Source: Chitinophagaceae bacterium
GTDB lineage: Bacteria > Bacteroidota > Bacteroidia > Chitinophagales > Chitinophagaceae
Reading direction: 5' to 3'
Length of the DNA stretch: 32,495 nucleotides
Assembly: GCA_020847395.1 (NCBI GenBank)
Contig: JADLCD010000122.1
Location: 1-32,495 of the forward strand
Of the stretch, positions 15,937 to 23,933 are shown piece after piece (within the stretch, counting starts at the first letter, position 1; every line of letters starts with the position of its first letter). The position numbers were made by a program, and so were the translations under genes. Under the pieces are notes generated by a model that was given only the letters and a program-made list of their open reading frames with translations, searched no databases and had not been told where the DNA came from.

Positions 15937-16176
15937 ATGACGATAATAATATCCAAATCCGCTGAAAATCCAAACCAATACCTGAAAAAAACGAAAGAAT
16001 CCAAATCCAAAAGAAAAGCAAAGCATCAATATCCTATAGATTACCAAATGATAATCCAATCCTTAAAAGAACCAAACAATAATCCTGAAAACCCAAAACC
16101 AATACCTGAGAAGAGCACAACCTCCAACTTTTTACAACTGATCTCAAAGAACCGGAAATCTTCAGCATATAATTAA
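15937..16176 (+). CDS. Hypothetical small basic protein (79 aa), doubtful
   Basis: I do not recognise this ORF. It reads MTIIISKSAENPNQYL and then a Lys/Asn/Pro/Ser-rich chain with no membrane segment or motif. For it: an ATG shortly after a near-match -7 box (CATCTTTG) and 79 uninterrupted codons in AT-rich DNA. Against it: the DNA has an internal imperfect repeat (GCTGAAAATCC... near 15960 and CCTGAAAACCC... near 16084, both followed by AAACCAATACCTGA) in which the second copy has one extra A, so the shared bases are read in two frames. A hairpin follows at 16214-16245. Confidence 0.35.
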   Translation: MTIIISKSAENPNQYLKKTKESKSKRKAKHQYPIDYQMIIQSLKEPNNNPENPKPIPEKSTTSNFLQLISKNRKSSAYN

Positions 16177-16213
16177 AGTAACATAACTTACTTCTGAGAT
16201 TTCAAAATAATTA

Positions 16214-16245
16214 AGAGGTTATCTCCATTTGGTGAGATAGCCTCT
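16214..16245. terminator. Hairpin between two small ORFs
   Basis: AGAGGTTATCTC (16214-16225) pairs with GAGATAGCCTCT (16234-16245), 12 bp with one G-T pair, around an 8-nt loop. Only a weak T-rich tail follows (GTTATATT). It could serve the convergent small ORFs on both sides. Confidence 0.5.
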
Positions 16246-16317
16246 GTTATATTAATTGGTATGCAAAAAAATGCAAATCGCACTTTAAAATAACCCTATA
16301 AGTTTTTTGTATAAAAA

Positions 16318-16497
16318 TCAGGCAAGAAAATCTTCATCATCTTTTTTGTAAGAGTATTTGGTAAATACCTTTTCAATAGCGCCGGAGAGTAGCGGGAATT
16401 TTTCCTTTGCAAAGTCTTTCATCATTGTTACTGCCTTTATAGCCTGCTCTTCTGTAAGTCCAACTTCAGAAGTTAAACGATCAATCAATTCTTTCAT
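16318..16497 (-). CDS. Small conserved-looking protein, 59 aa
   Basis: An unlisted small ORF with strong coding character: MKELIDRLTSEVGLTEEQAI, then a helical KAVTMMKDFAKEKFPLLSGA segment and a short acidic/basic tail ending in DEDFLA. The Leu/Ile periodicity and the phrase GLTEEQA followed by KEKFP are typical of small all-helical cytosolic proteins in Bacteroidota of unknown function (DUF2267/DUF2780-like in style only). It lacks signal peptide and membrane segment. It is divergent from the M48-like protease gene, 138 nt between starts. I have no functional assignment. Confidence 0.75.
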   Translation of the reverse strand: MKELIDRLTSEVGLTEEQAIKAVTMMKDFAKEKFPLLSGAIEKVFTKYSYKKDDEDFLA

Positions 16498-16635
16498 GTT
16501 GAGCGATTATTTGAAAATTGAAGATATAATAAAATGGCTATGCTATTGCCCCAATTCCATGCCATTGTTTTTTGCAGGATGGAAATGACTATATTTATTA
16601 TTAATTGTAAAAATTAAAGCCCCCTCTTTGTAAAC

Positions 16636-17589
16636 ATGAAAAAGCGAAACCTTCTGCTTGCTTTGGGTTTATTATTTTCCCTTACTCAAAGTTCAGCTCA
16701 AAAAATTACCGGCTGTGGATTTAAAGTACCTCCTCGTTCTTTGATCACCACCAAATTTCAATCAGTATATGAGGCAAAGGATATTTTAAAAAATATGCTT
16801 GATACCATACAATGGAAAGAAAACTTTAACATTCGCGAACAGAATGGAATACGCAATGCTTATGCTACCATTATTAATAATGCACGCTGGATAGTTTATG
16901 ACAATGATTTTCTGGAAGACCTTGATGCATATACATCTACCAAATGGGCTTCTGTAAGTGTACTGGCGCATGAAATGGGGCATCACTATTACAATCATGT
17001 TGTAAGCGGCAGCGGAAGTACGCCGCCTAAAGAAATTGAAGCGGATGCTTTTTCCGGTTATGTAATGGCGAAACTTGGTGCAACGCTTGAGCAGTCTATT
17101 GCCGCCATGAAAGCCATTGCAACAGACCAGGGCAGCTCTTCCCACCCGGGCAAAACAGACAGGGTGAATGCTATAACAAAAGGATGGAATACTGCCAAAG
17201 CAACTGTTGCTAACACCCCGGATAAATTTCCGGGAAATACAAACCCGTCTCCTGCACCAGCGCCAGCACCTAATTATCCAACGCCTGTACCGCCTACAAA
17301 TTCAGGTAATACAAGTACTCCTCAAAACGACCCGGACTGGATTGCACTTACTATTCAAAGTAATACAACAGAAACAATATTGCTGAGCGATGATGGCAGA
17401 AATTTTCAACAGGTGCAGATACCCGCCGGGCAGGCATTTGTATTTAAATTTGACATATATAACTATGGCTGGCTCCGACTTAAATATTTTAACGGGTACA
17501 GAACATTTAAACTCAAACACGGAAAAGATTATTCTATTTTGTGGAACAGGAGAGGAAATAACTGGACGGTGGTAGAAGTACCGGAATAG
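16636..17589 (+). CDS. Exported M48-like zinc metalloprotease
   Basis: The 317 residues start with a signal peptide (about 1-21, SSAQ). The zinc site is His112-Glu113-x-x-His116 (AHEMGHH) with Glu133 in KEIEADAF as the third ligand, the arrangement of the M48 family. A Pro/Ala-rich linker (about 198-225) leads to a C-terminal domain of about 90 residues (DPDWIALTIQSN to VVEVPE) with no recognised identity, possibly a small beta domain for binding. Unlike HtpX it has no transmembrane helices, so it is periplasmic or secreted. It opens an operon: the lipoprotein gene follows after 12 nt and the cupredoxin gene after that. Confidence 0.85.
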   Translation: MKKRNLLLALGLLFSLTQSSAQKITGCGFKVPPRSLITTKFQSVYEAKDILKNMLDTIQWKENFNIREQNGIRNAYATIINNARWIVYDNDFLEDLDAYTSTKWASVSVLAHEMGHHYYNHVVSGSGSTPPKEIEADAFSGYVMAKLGATLEQSIAAMKAIATDQGSSSHPGKTDRVNAITKGWNTAKATVANTPDKFPGNTNPSPAPAPAPNYPTPVPPTNSGNTSTPQNDPDWIALTIQSNTTETILLSDDGRNFQQVQIPAGQAFVFKFDIYNYGWLRLKYFNGYRTFKLKHGKDYSILWNRRGNNWTVVEVPE

Positions 17590-17601
17590 TAAACCTGCTG
17601 T

Positions 17602-18270
17602 ATGCACATTAAAACATTTTGCTACATACTCATTTTTGCATTTTCTGCTGCATGTAGTAACGGAGCAGAAAACGGCATTCATCAAAAAAACAACAGCATT
17701 GTAAATACTAACAGAGATAGTATAAATATTGATACTGCTATGCTTCTTAAAGCAGGCATTAAAGAAAATGATACATCAGCTAATGATTTTTTGAGAGATT
17801 CATTAAAGCCCGTCAGGGCAAATTTCAAACGTATAAGTTCCATTACAAACTGGAATGCTATTGATACAAAAGATATGGATGCCGGCGAAGGCGGAGAGGC
17901 AAAATTTTATTACAAAGATGGAAGGATGGAAAAAATTGTTGTACGTCAATTAGGCGAAACATTTCAGCAGTTAGCAGAATATTACCTGCTGGATAACAAA
18001 CTATCCTTTGTATTTGAAAAAACATACCGGTATAACAGGCCGATATATTACGACTCTGCTGCTATGCACGAAAACAATGATACGGAAGTGTTTGATTTTA
18101 AAAAATCAACTATAACAGAAGACAGGAGTTATTTTATCAACAGTAAGCTCATCCACCAGGTAAATAATGAAGATCGCGGTGCTCCTTTTGCCGAAGATTA
18201 CCTGCGGGAAGAACAAAAGCGGATTGAAACTGAATTTAAGAAGCTGGTGAAGTTGTCAAAAGAAAATTAA
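17602..18270 (+). CDS. Hypothetical lipoprotein
   Basis: A 222-residue protein with lipoprotein signal and lipobox FSAAC (Cys18). The mature part is polar and charged without a motif I recognise; stretches such as AKFYYKDGRMEKIVVRQLGE suggest beta-strand repeats like those in some Bacteroidota envelope lipoproteins. It sits between the M48-like protease (12 nt upstream) and the cupredoxin-dehydrogenase gene (24 nt downstream), so co-transcription is very likely. Function unknown. Confidence 0.8.
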   Translation: MHIKTFCYILIFAFSAACSNGAENGIHQKNNSIVNTNRDSINIDTAMLLKAGIKENDTSANDFLRDSLKPVRANFKRISSITNWNAIDTKDMDAGEGGEAKFYYKDGRMEKIVVRQLGETFQQLAEYYLLDNKLSFVFEKTYRYNRPIYYDSAAMHENNDTEVFDFKKSTITEDRSYFINSKLIHQVNNEDRGAPFAEDYLREEQKRIETEFKKLVKLSKEN

Positions 18271-18294
18271 GTAATCTACCATAAGTTTCTCAAA

Positions 18295-21159
18295 ATGAAA
18301 AAGTATATCGTTTGTCTTACAGTATTATTTGCCTGTACCAGCCTTTATGCCCAGCATGATTTAAAAGAACAGCCTGAATCTCAAACTAAGGGTAAGGTTG
18401 ACCGTGAGTATGTATTTGAAACAAGAATGACCGGTTACCTCACCAATGATGGTACGCGTAACCCGGTGGTGAGAGCAAAGAAGGGCGAGCGTGTTCGCAT
18501 TACTATTGTAAATGGTGAATTGATGACACATGATATTGCCATTGAAAAATTAAATATCAAAACCAAAACGATTATAGAAAAGGGCGCGAGAACAGCAATT
18601 GTTTTTACGGCAACAAAAAATGATACTTACTTCTGTTCTATTCCGGGTCACAGGGCGGCGGGCATGGCAGGTAAAATTGTAATAACAGATAACCTTGCAT
18701 CTTTTGCTGTTATGCCCAAAGGAAAACTTCCTGTAAAAGATGGCAAGCCGCTTAACCTGAATTTTGAAACCGGCACCTTGCAGGATTGGACAGCAAGCGG
18801 AGAGGCGTTTGCTAATGGTATTATTGCAGTGGATTCTTCACAAATACAGGCTAAATATCTCCCGATAAATAAAGAAGGCAAATATTTTGTCAGCAGCGGC
18901 GGTATGACAGGGCATGCTAAAACAGGCACGTTAACTTCTGTTGCTTTTAAAGTAACACAACCATACGCCGCATTCAAAGTTTCAGGCGGCGCATTGCAGG
19001 ATACAAGGGTAGAGTTGGTTCGCAAAGCAGATGACAGTGTTTTCTTCCAGATACCCGGCACCGGCAGGGCAACACTTCGCCCGGTTGTGGTTGATTTGCG
19101 CAAACTGCTAAACAAAGAAATCTACATCCGTCTTGTTGATAATGAAACCGGCATTTCACCCATACCATATATAGAAAAAGATATATGGTCACATCTCAAC
19201 TTTGATGATTTTGAATTTTATGCAAAAAGGCCAAAGTTTGACAATGAACTCAAGCCAAGCGATATTGTAGTGCTTCCCCCGCTTGACCCCGTTAAATATT
19301 CAGGATTGTCGGGTGAGAAAGCAGCAGAAGCAATAGAACTTCCCGAAGGATTTTCTGTAACGCTTGCTGCATCAGAACCGCAGGTAATAAAACCCATTGC
19401 TTTTACTATTGACTGGAAGGGTCGCTTGTGGGTGGTTGAATCGCGCACATATCCTGTTCGTGCGCCACAGGGCCAGGGAAAAGACATGATTTCTATTTTT
19501 GAAGATACAGACGGTGATGGCAAACTTGATAGTAAAAAAATATTTTTAGATACCATGAACCTGGTGAGTGGTATTGAGGTAGGCATGGGCGGCGTGTGGG
19601 TTGGTGCTGCACCAAACTTATTGTTTATTCCTTTTGATGTTAATACAGATAAGCCAACCGGGCCTGCAGAAATAATTCTTGATGGATGGGGATATCAGGA
19701 CACGCATGAAACACTGAATAGTTTGCAATGGGGGCCTGATGGCTGGTTGTACGGAACGCATGGTGTGTTTACTCATTCTAATGTGGGCAAACCCGGCACA
19801 CCTGCAAATGAACGCGTAAAAGTTGATGCCTGTGTCTGGCGCTTGCATCCCATCACCAAAAAATTTGAAATATTTGCCGAAGGCACCAGTAACCCCTGGG
19901 GCGTTGATTTTAATGATTATGGTCATGCATTTATTACAGCCTGCGTAGTGCCACATTTATACCACATGATACAGGGCGGAAGATATATTCGCCAGGGCGG
20001 AAAACATCCTGAATATACCTATGGTGATCTGCAAAATACTGCCGACCACGTACATTGGGTTGGCGACAGGGGACCTCATGCAGGCAATGGAAGGTCTGCA
20101 AGTAAAGGTGGCGGGCACGCGCATGCCGGCGCTATGTTTTATTTGGGTGGAGATAATTGGCCTGCGCAATACCGCAATGATATTTTTATGAACAGCATTC
20201 ATGGCAGCAGGGTTGATGTTGATGAGATAGTAAGAAAAGGTTCAGGATATGTGGGGCATCACGGTAAAGATTTTTTGCTCACAAATGATGCATGGTCGCA
20301 ATGGCTGAATTTCAGGTATGATGCATCAGGCTCCATATATGCCATTGACTGGTACGATAAAAACCAATGCCATAGTCCAAATCCTGATGTGCATGATAAA
20401 AGCCTGGGACGTATTTTTAAAGTGAGCAATGCAAAAGACAAATTCGTGAAAGTTGATTTATCAAAAGCAACAGATTTGGAGCTGGTAGAAAATCAACTGA
20501 ATAGAAATGACTGGTATGTACGCCAGTCGAGAATACTGTTGGAGCAGCGCGGACCAAGTGAGCAGGTGCATATAGCCCTGAAAAAAATACTGGCTGAAAA
20601 CCCTGATGTAACGCGGAAGCTAAGGGCTTTGTGGGCATTGCATGTAACCAAAGGTTTGAAAGAAGAAGATTTGCTGCAACTGCTCAATCATGAAAGTGAA
20701 TATTTGAGAAGCTGGGCAATACAGTTATTGGTTGAAGATAGTAATCCATCAGATGCTGCATTATCGCGGTTTGCAACAATGGCTAAATTTGACAGCTCCG
20801 CTATGGTAAGATTATATCTTGCTTCTGCCATGCAACGCACATCGCCTGAAAAACGCTGGCCTGTTTTGGAATCTTTATATCAGCATGAAGAAGATAAAAA
20901 CGACAGCAATCTGCCGTTGATGATATGGTATGCATTTGAACCACTTGTTCCGGCAAATGCTGCCAAGGCCCTGGAAATAGCTAAACAAACAGCGCTGCCT
21001 AATACGCTTAAGTTTACAGCTATGAGAATTAAAGCAATGAATACCGCTGAATCAAAAACCATTATACAGCAACTCATTACTGAACTCAGCAAAGAAAAAG
21101 GCAAAGAAACCAATCACGATATTTTAATGGCATTGAGTGATATGCAGATGACACATTAA
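18295..21159 (+). CDS. Cupredoxin-dehydrogenase-HEAT fusion protein
   Basis: The 954 residues have a signal peptide (about 1-20, ending YAQ). At about 38-131 is a cupredoxin with a complete type-1 copper set: His79, Cys114, His119 and Met124 (CSIPGHRAAGM). A beta-sandwich-like insert follows (about 150-315), then a sorbosone/glucose-dehydrogenase-like propeller of the 'putative membrane-bound dehydrogenase' type (about 335-690; SVTLAASEPQVIKPIAF, EDTDGDGKLD, WGPDGWLYGTHG) and HEAT-like helical repeats (about 715-950). Relatives in Planctomycetes and Bacteroidota often end in a heme c domain; no CxxCH occurs here, so the copper centre may be the electron carrier. The substrate is unknown. It is the last gene of its operon. 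Confidence 0.83.
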   Translation: MKKYIVCLTVLFACTSLYAQHDLKEQPESQTKGKVDREYVFETRMTGYLTNDGTRNPVVRAKKGERVRITIVNGELMTHDIAIEKLNIKTKTIIEKGARTAIVFTATKNDTYFCSIPGHRAAGMAGKIVITDNLASFAVMPKGKLPVKDGKPLNLNFETGTLQDWTASGEAFANGIIAVDSSQIQAKYLPINKEGKYFVSSGGMTGHAKTGTLTSVAFKVTQPYAAFKVSGGALQDTRVELVRKADDSVFFQIPGTGRATLRPVVVDLRKLLNKEIYIRLVDNETGISPIPYIEKDIWSHLNFDDFEFYAKRPKFDNELKPSDIVVLPPLDPVKYSGLSGEKAAEAIELPEGFSVTLAASEPQVIKPIAFTIDWKGRLWVVESRTYPVRAPQGQGKDMISIFEDTDGDGKLDSKKIFLDTMNLVSGIEVGMGGVWVGAAPNLLFIPFDVNTDKPTGPAEIILDGWGYQDTHETLNSLQWGPDGWLYGTHGVFTHSNVGKPGTPANERVKVDACVWRLHPITKKFEIFAEGTSNPWGVDFNDYGHAFITACVVPHLYHMIQGGRYIRQGGKHPEYTYGDLQNTADHVHWVGDRGPHAGNGRSASKGGGHAHAGAMFYLGGDNWPAQYRNDIFMNSIHGSRVDVDEIVRKGSGYVGHHGKDFLLTNDAWSQWLNFRYDASGSIYAIDWYDKNQCHSPNPDVHDKSLGRIFKVSNAKDKFVKVDLSKATDLELVENQLNRNDWYVRQSRILLEQRGPSEQVHIALKKILAENPDVTRKLRALWALHVTKGLKEEDLLQLLNHESEYLRSWAIQLLVEDSNPSDAALSRFATMAKFDSSAMVRLYLASAMQRTSPEKRWPVLESLYQHEEDKNDSNLPLMIWYAFEPLVPANAAKALEIAKQTALPNTLKFTAMRIKAMNTAESKTIIQQLITELSKEKGKETNHDILMALSDMQMTH

Positions 21160-21211
21160 AGAAAACGTTTACCAGGCAAATTGAAGTAAAGTCAGAAGTG
21201 CAACAATTTCT

Positions 21212-21604
21212 TTATAGTGCGCTACTGGTTTTAAGAGCCTTGCTTAATTCTCTTGCATCATGAATAGCCCTTACCAGGTAAATAAGTATAAAAATCTTGA
21301 CAATTATGCTACCGCCAAGATATGTAGGCTTAATTGCCGCAGAAACTATTGATAGTATGATGAATACTACCAATGCGGATAACAGGGAAGAATAAGGCGC
21401 TTTCTTTGCAATAACTGCAAGTAAAGCAAAGGCTGCAACAGCCAGGATTGTTACTATAGTAACCTTCCACGAAAACTGGTTGCTTGCAAGCACGGATATA
21501 ATTTCCGCAATTATAATAAGGCACATTGCATCCAGTAGCACATTCCTGATTTTATTAGTATTAATATCCATATAAGGTTTAGATATTTCAATATAGTAAA
21601 GCAT
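21212..21604 (-). CDS. Small multi-pass membrane protein
   Basis: A 130-residue protein with about four hydrophobic segments (VLLDAMCLIIIAEIISVLA; VTIVTILAVAAFALLAVIA; LLSALVVFIILSIVSAAI; IIVKIFILIYLVRAI) and a charged C-terminus. I do not recognise a family. ATG 21571 (MDINTNK) is an alternative start giving 119 residues. It is convergent with the preceding operon (52 nt apart) and 103 nt downstream of nothing on its own strand except the M28 gene end, so it is probably transcribed alone. TATTTTAG at 21636-21643 on the minus strand is a weak -7 box. Confidence 0.72.
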   Translation of the reverse strand: MLYYIEISKPYMDINTNKIRNVLLDAMCLIIIAEIISVLASNQFSWKVTIVTILAVAAFALLAVIAKKAPYSSLLSALVVFIILSIVSAAIKPTYLGGSIIVKIFILIYLVRAIHDARELSKALKTSSAL

Positions 21605-21707
21605 ACTGCTTGTATACTTTACTGTATTTTTTATTCTAAAATACTGATAAAACCAACATTTTCAAAGCATTAAACCCAGGATTTAGATGAGTTGCACTAA
21701 TTTATCG

Positions 21708-23213
21708 CTAATTCAACGGAATATCACGTTTTAGCATAGCATTTCTATTGGCTATTTCCCAACCGGTGTAAAATATAAGTTGTGCTCTTTTTTGCATCAG
21801 GGCATAATTTATTTTATCGGGTGTATCTGTAGGTTTGTGATAATCTGCGTGGCGGCCACTAAAATAAAATATAATTGGAACCCCACGTTTTGCAAAGTTG
21901 TAATGGTCGCTTCTATAGTAAATTCTTTGAGGATCTTTAGGATCGTTATATTTATAATCCAGTTCAAGTTTTGTATTCTTTTTATTGATGGATTCGTTAA
22001 TGGGTTTAAGATCAGAGCTTAGCTTATCATCGCCAATTACATATATATAATTGGTTGAGTCGCCATATTTACGGCCCGGATCAATCCTGCCAACCATATC
22101 AACATTCAGGTTTGCACTTGTTTTTTCTAACGGATATACCGGGTGAGCGCCATAGTAATCAGAGCCCCATAATCCTTTTTCTTCTCCACTCACCGCCATA
22201 AATAAAATACTCCTCCTGGGGCCTTTGCCATCAGCTTTTGCTTTAGCAAAAGCCTTCGCTATTTGCAATATGCTCACCGTGCCAGATCCATCATCATCTG
22301 CCCCATACCATATAACACCCTTTCTTACACCGAGGTGATCATAATGTGCAGAAATTACCAAAAACTCATCCTTTAAATCAGTTCCTTCCAATAGTCCCAG
22401 TACATTGCTGCTTTGTAATGTAATTCTTTGTTTTTGCAGACTAACAGACACATTGGCGCTGAATGTTTTTGAGGCAATGCTATTATTAAGGGTTGCAGAT
22501 TTTACTGTAGCATAATGGTTTTTCATAATAGCTGCAGCTATTTTTTCAGTTATAAAAAATGTATTAAGGCTAACAGATTTCTGAAAAGCATTTATATACA
22601 TATTGCTCTTGTCTTCCGTCGGGTTCAGTTTGTTATCAACTACAAACAATGCTGCAGCGCCGTTTTTCATAGCAGCTTCCTGCTGTGTAAAAAAATTAAA
22701 CCTTTTGCGGTTTTGCGGAGAAGGCTCGGCTGCTATATTGGGAGATAATACCACCACCAGTTTTCCTTTGGCATCAATGTCCTTATAATCATCTCTTGTA
22801 GAATCGCTAATACCAAATCCCGCAAAAACAATCTCACTAAAATTATAAGAAGCTGAATGGTTAGATGAAATCATGAATGAAAAATCTTCATTTCTGAAAA
22901 AATCTTCATCATTTACCTGGATAGATGAATTAATAAGGGAATCAACATATACGGGGAATGTCATCTGGTAATTTCCATTATTTCCGGGTTGCAAGCCTAT
23001 GGATTTAAAATAATTTTCGATAAATGCCGCGGCTTTCTTCTGACCTTCGGTGGCAGTTTCCCTGCCTTCCATTTCATCTCCTGCAATTGAGTATAAATTT
23101 TTTTTAAGATCTTCGACAGTTATAATATTAGCGTATTTTTTAGGGTTGGCTATTTTTTGCGCAAAAACACCTGTTGAGGCCATAATGAAAATGGCGATAC
23201 ATATAATTCTCAT
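21708..23213 (-). CDS. Exported M28-family aminopeptidase
   Basis: I take ATG 23213, not 23237, because a perfect -7 box covers the longer start. The 501-residue protein has a signal peptide (about 1-19, GVFAQ), an N-terminal M28 portion, a protease-associated (PA) insert (about 120-250) and the catalytic zinc core: His290 (SAHYDHLG), Asp307 (DDDGSG), Glu344-Glu345 (SGEEKG), Asp372 (NVDMVG) and His459 (DYHKPTDTPDKI). All five metal ligands are present. Members release N-terminal residues from peptides in the periplasm or outside. It is divergent from tadA and may be regulated through the palindrome upstream. Confidence 0.93.
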   Translation of the reverse strand: MRIICIAIFIMASTGVFAQKIANPKKYANIITVEDLKKNLYSIAGDEMEGRETATEGQKKAAAFIENYFKSIGLQPGNNGNYQMTFPVYVDSLINSSIQVNDEDFFRNEDFSFMISSNHSASYNFSEIVFAGFGISDSTRDDYKDIDAKGKLVVVLSPNIAAEPSPQNRKRFNFFTQQEAAMKNGAAALFVVDNKLNPTEDKSNMYINAFQKSVSLNTFFITEKIAAAIMKNHYATVKSATLNNSIASKTFSANVSVSLQKQRITLQSSNVLGLLEGTDLKDEFLVISAHYDHLGVRKGVIWYGADDDGSGTVSILQIAKAFAKAKADGKGPRRSILFMAVSGEEKGLWGSDYYGAHPVYPLEKTSANLNVDMVGRIDPGRKYGDSTNYIYVIGDDKLSSDLKPINESINKKNTKLELDYKYNDPKDPQRIYYRSDHYNFAKRGVPIIFYFSGRHADYHKPTDTPDKINYALMQKRAQLIFYTGWEIANRNAMLKRDIPLN

Positions 23214-23234
23214 GATTGATGTATTTAATATCAT

Positions 23235-23242
23235 CAAACATA
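23235..23242 (-). promoter_or_regulatory. -7 box (TATGTTTG) of the M28 peptidase gene
   Basis: On the minus strand TATGTTTG is a perfect TAnnTTTG, ending 21 nt before the ATG at 23213. It places the transcript start near 23228, which excludes the upstream ATG at 23237. Confidence 0.6.
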
Positions 23243-23245
23243 AAG

Positions 23246-23273
23246 AAAACTATGCTATGCATAACATAGTTTT
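23246..23273. promoter_or_regulatory. 28-nt near-perfect palindrome, candidate operator
   Basis: AAAACTATG (23246-23254) and CATAGTTTT (23265-23273) are perfect inverted arms; the centre TATGCATA is itself a palindrome, and only one pair (C/A) is mismatched. It begins 4 nt upstream of the M28 -7 box and covers its -33 region, the place where a dimeric repressor or activator would act. Neither side carries a T-run. Confidence 0.55.
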
Positions 23274-23416
23274 GATAAATGGTTTAACGGGAGTTTCTGC
23301 TGTACTAAAGCATGTTTAAAAAGTATTGTTTCATTGATAAATACCAGGAAGGGAGTATATCAATCTATTGATTATCATTTTTGAACACCCAAAACTCACG
23401 CTATTTAAGATGAATT

Positions 23417-23866
23417 ATGACAAATGAATATTATATGCAGCAGGCGTTAAAAGAAGCGGGAAGAGCTTTTGATGAAGGAGAAATTCCTATAGGCGCTGTT
23501 ATTGTGCAGGGGTCTACTATAATTGCAAGAGGATATAACCAGGTGGAGAAGCTTAATGATTCAACTGCTCATGCAGAAATCATTGCGCTTACTTCCGCAT
23601 TTAATTATCTCGGCAGCAAATATTTACCTGAAGCAACATTATATGTTACCATTGAACCATGCATTATGTGTGCCGGAGCTTTATACTGGAGTAAAATCGG
23701 CAAAATAGTGTTTGGCGCTAATGATGAAAAAAACGGCAGTATAAGCAAACCGCCTTATATAACACAGGAAATGTCTCCCTTTCATCCCAAAACTATTATT
23801 GAAAGGGGAGTGTTGAAAGAAGAATGTGCGCAGCTAATGAAAAGTTTTTTCCGGCAAAAACGATAA
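23417..23866 (+). CDS. tadA: tRNA-specific adenosine deaminase-like (TadA) nucleoside deaminase
   Basis: The 149-residue protein has the deaminase zinc motifs His52-Ala-Glu54 (HAEIIAL) and Pro81-Cys82-x-x-Cys85 (PCIMC), with the family signature GALYWSKIGKIVFGA. TadA deaminates the wobble adenosine of tRNA-Arg(ACG) to inosine; guanine deaminase is the nearest alternative but the length and FRQKR tail favour TadA. It is monocistronic and divergent from the M28 gene. It ends convergent with the MutS-like gene, 67 nt apart. Confidence 0.9.
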   Translation: MTNEYYMQQALKEAGRAFDEGEIPIGAVIVQGSTIIARGYNQVEKLNDSTAHAEIIALTSAFNYLGSKYLPEATLYVTIEPCIMCAGALYWSKIGKIVFGANDEKNGSISKPPYITQEMSPFHPKTIIERGVLKEECAQLMKSFFRQKR

Positions 23867-23933
23867 ACTCCGAATCAAGGTATAGGGTTGCAGAGGATAA
23901 GAGGAATTCATTTTCCAATCTCAAATTCACAAA

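Noticed and set aside
23214-23237. Longer start for the M28 peptidase
   Set aside because: The codons overlap the -7 box and extend the signal peptide by residues unlike a signal N-terminus.
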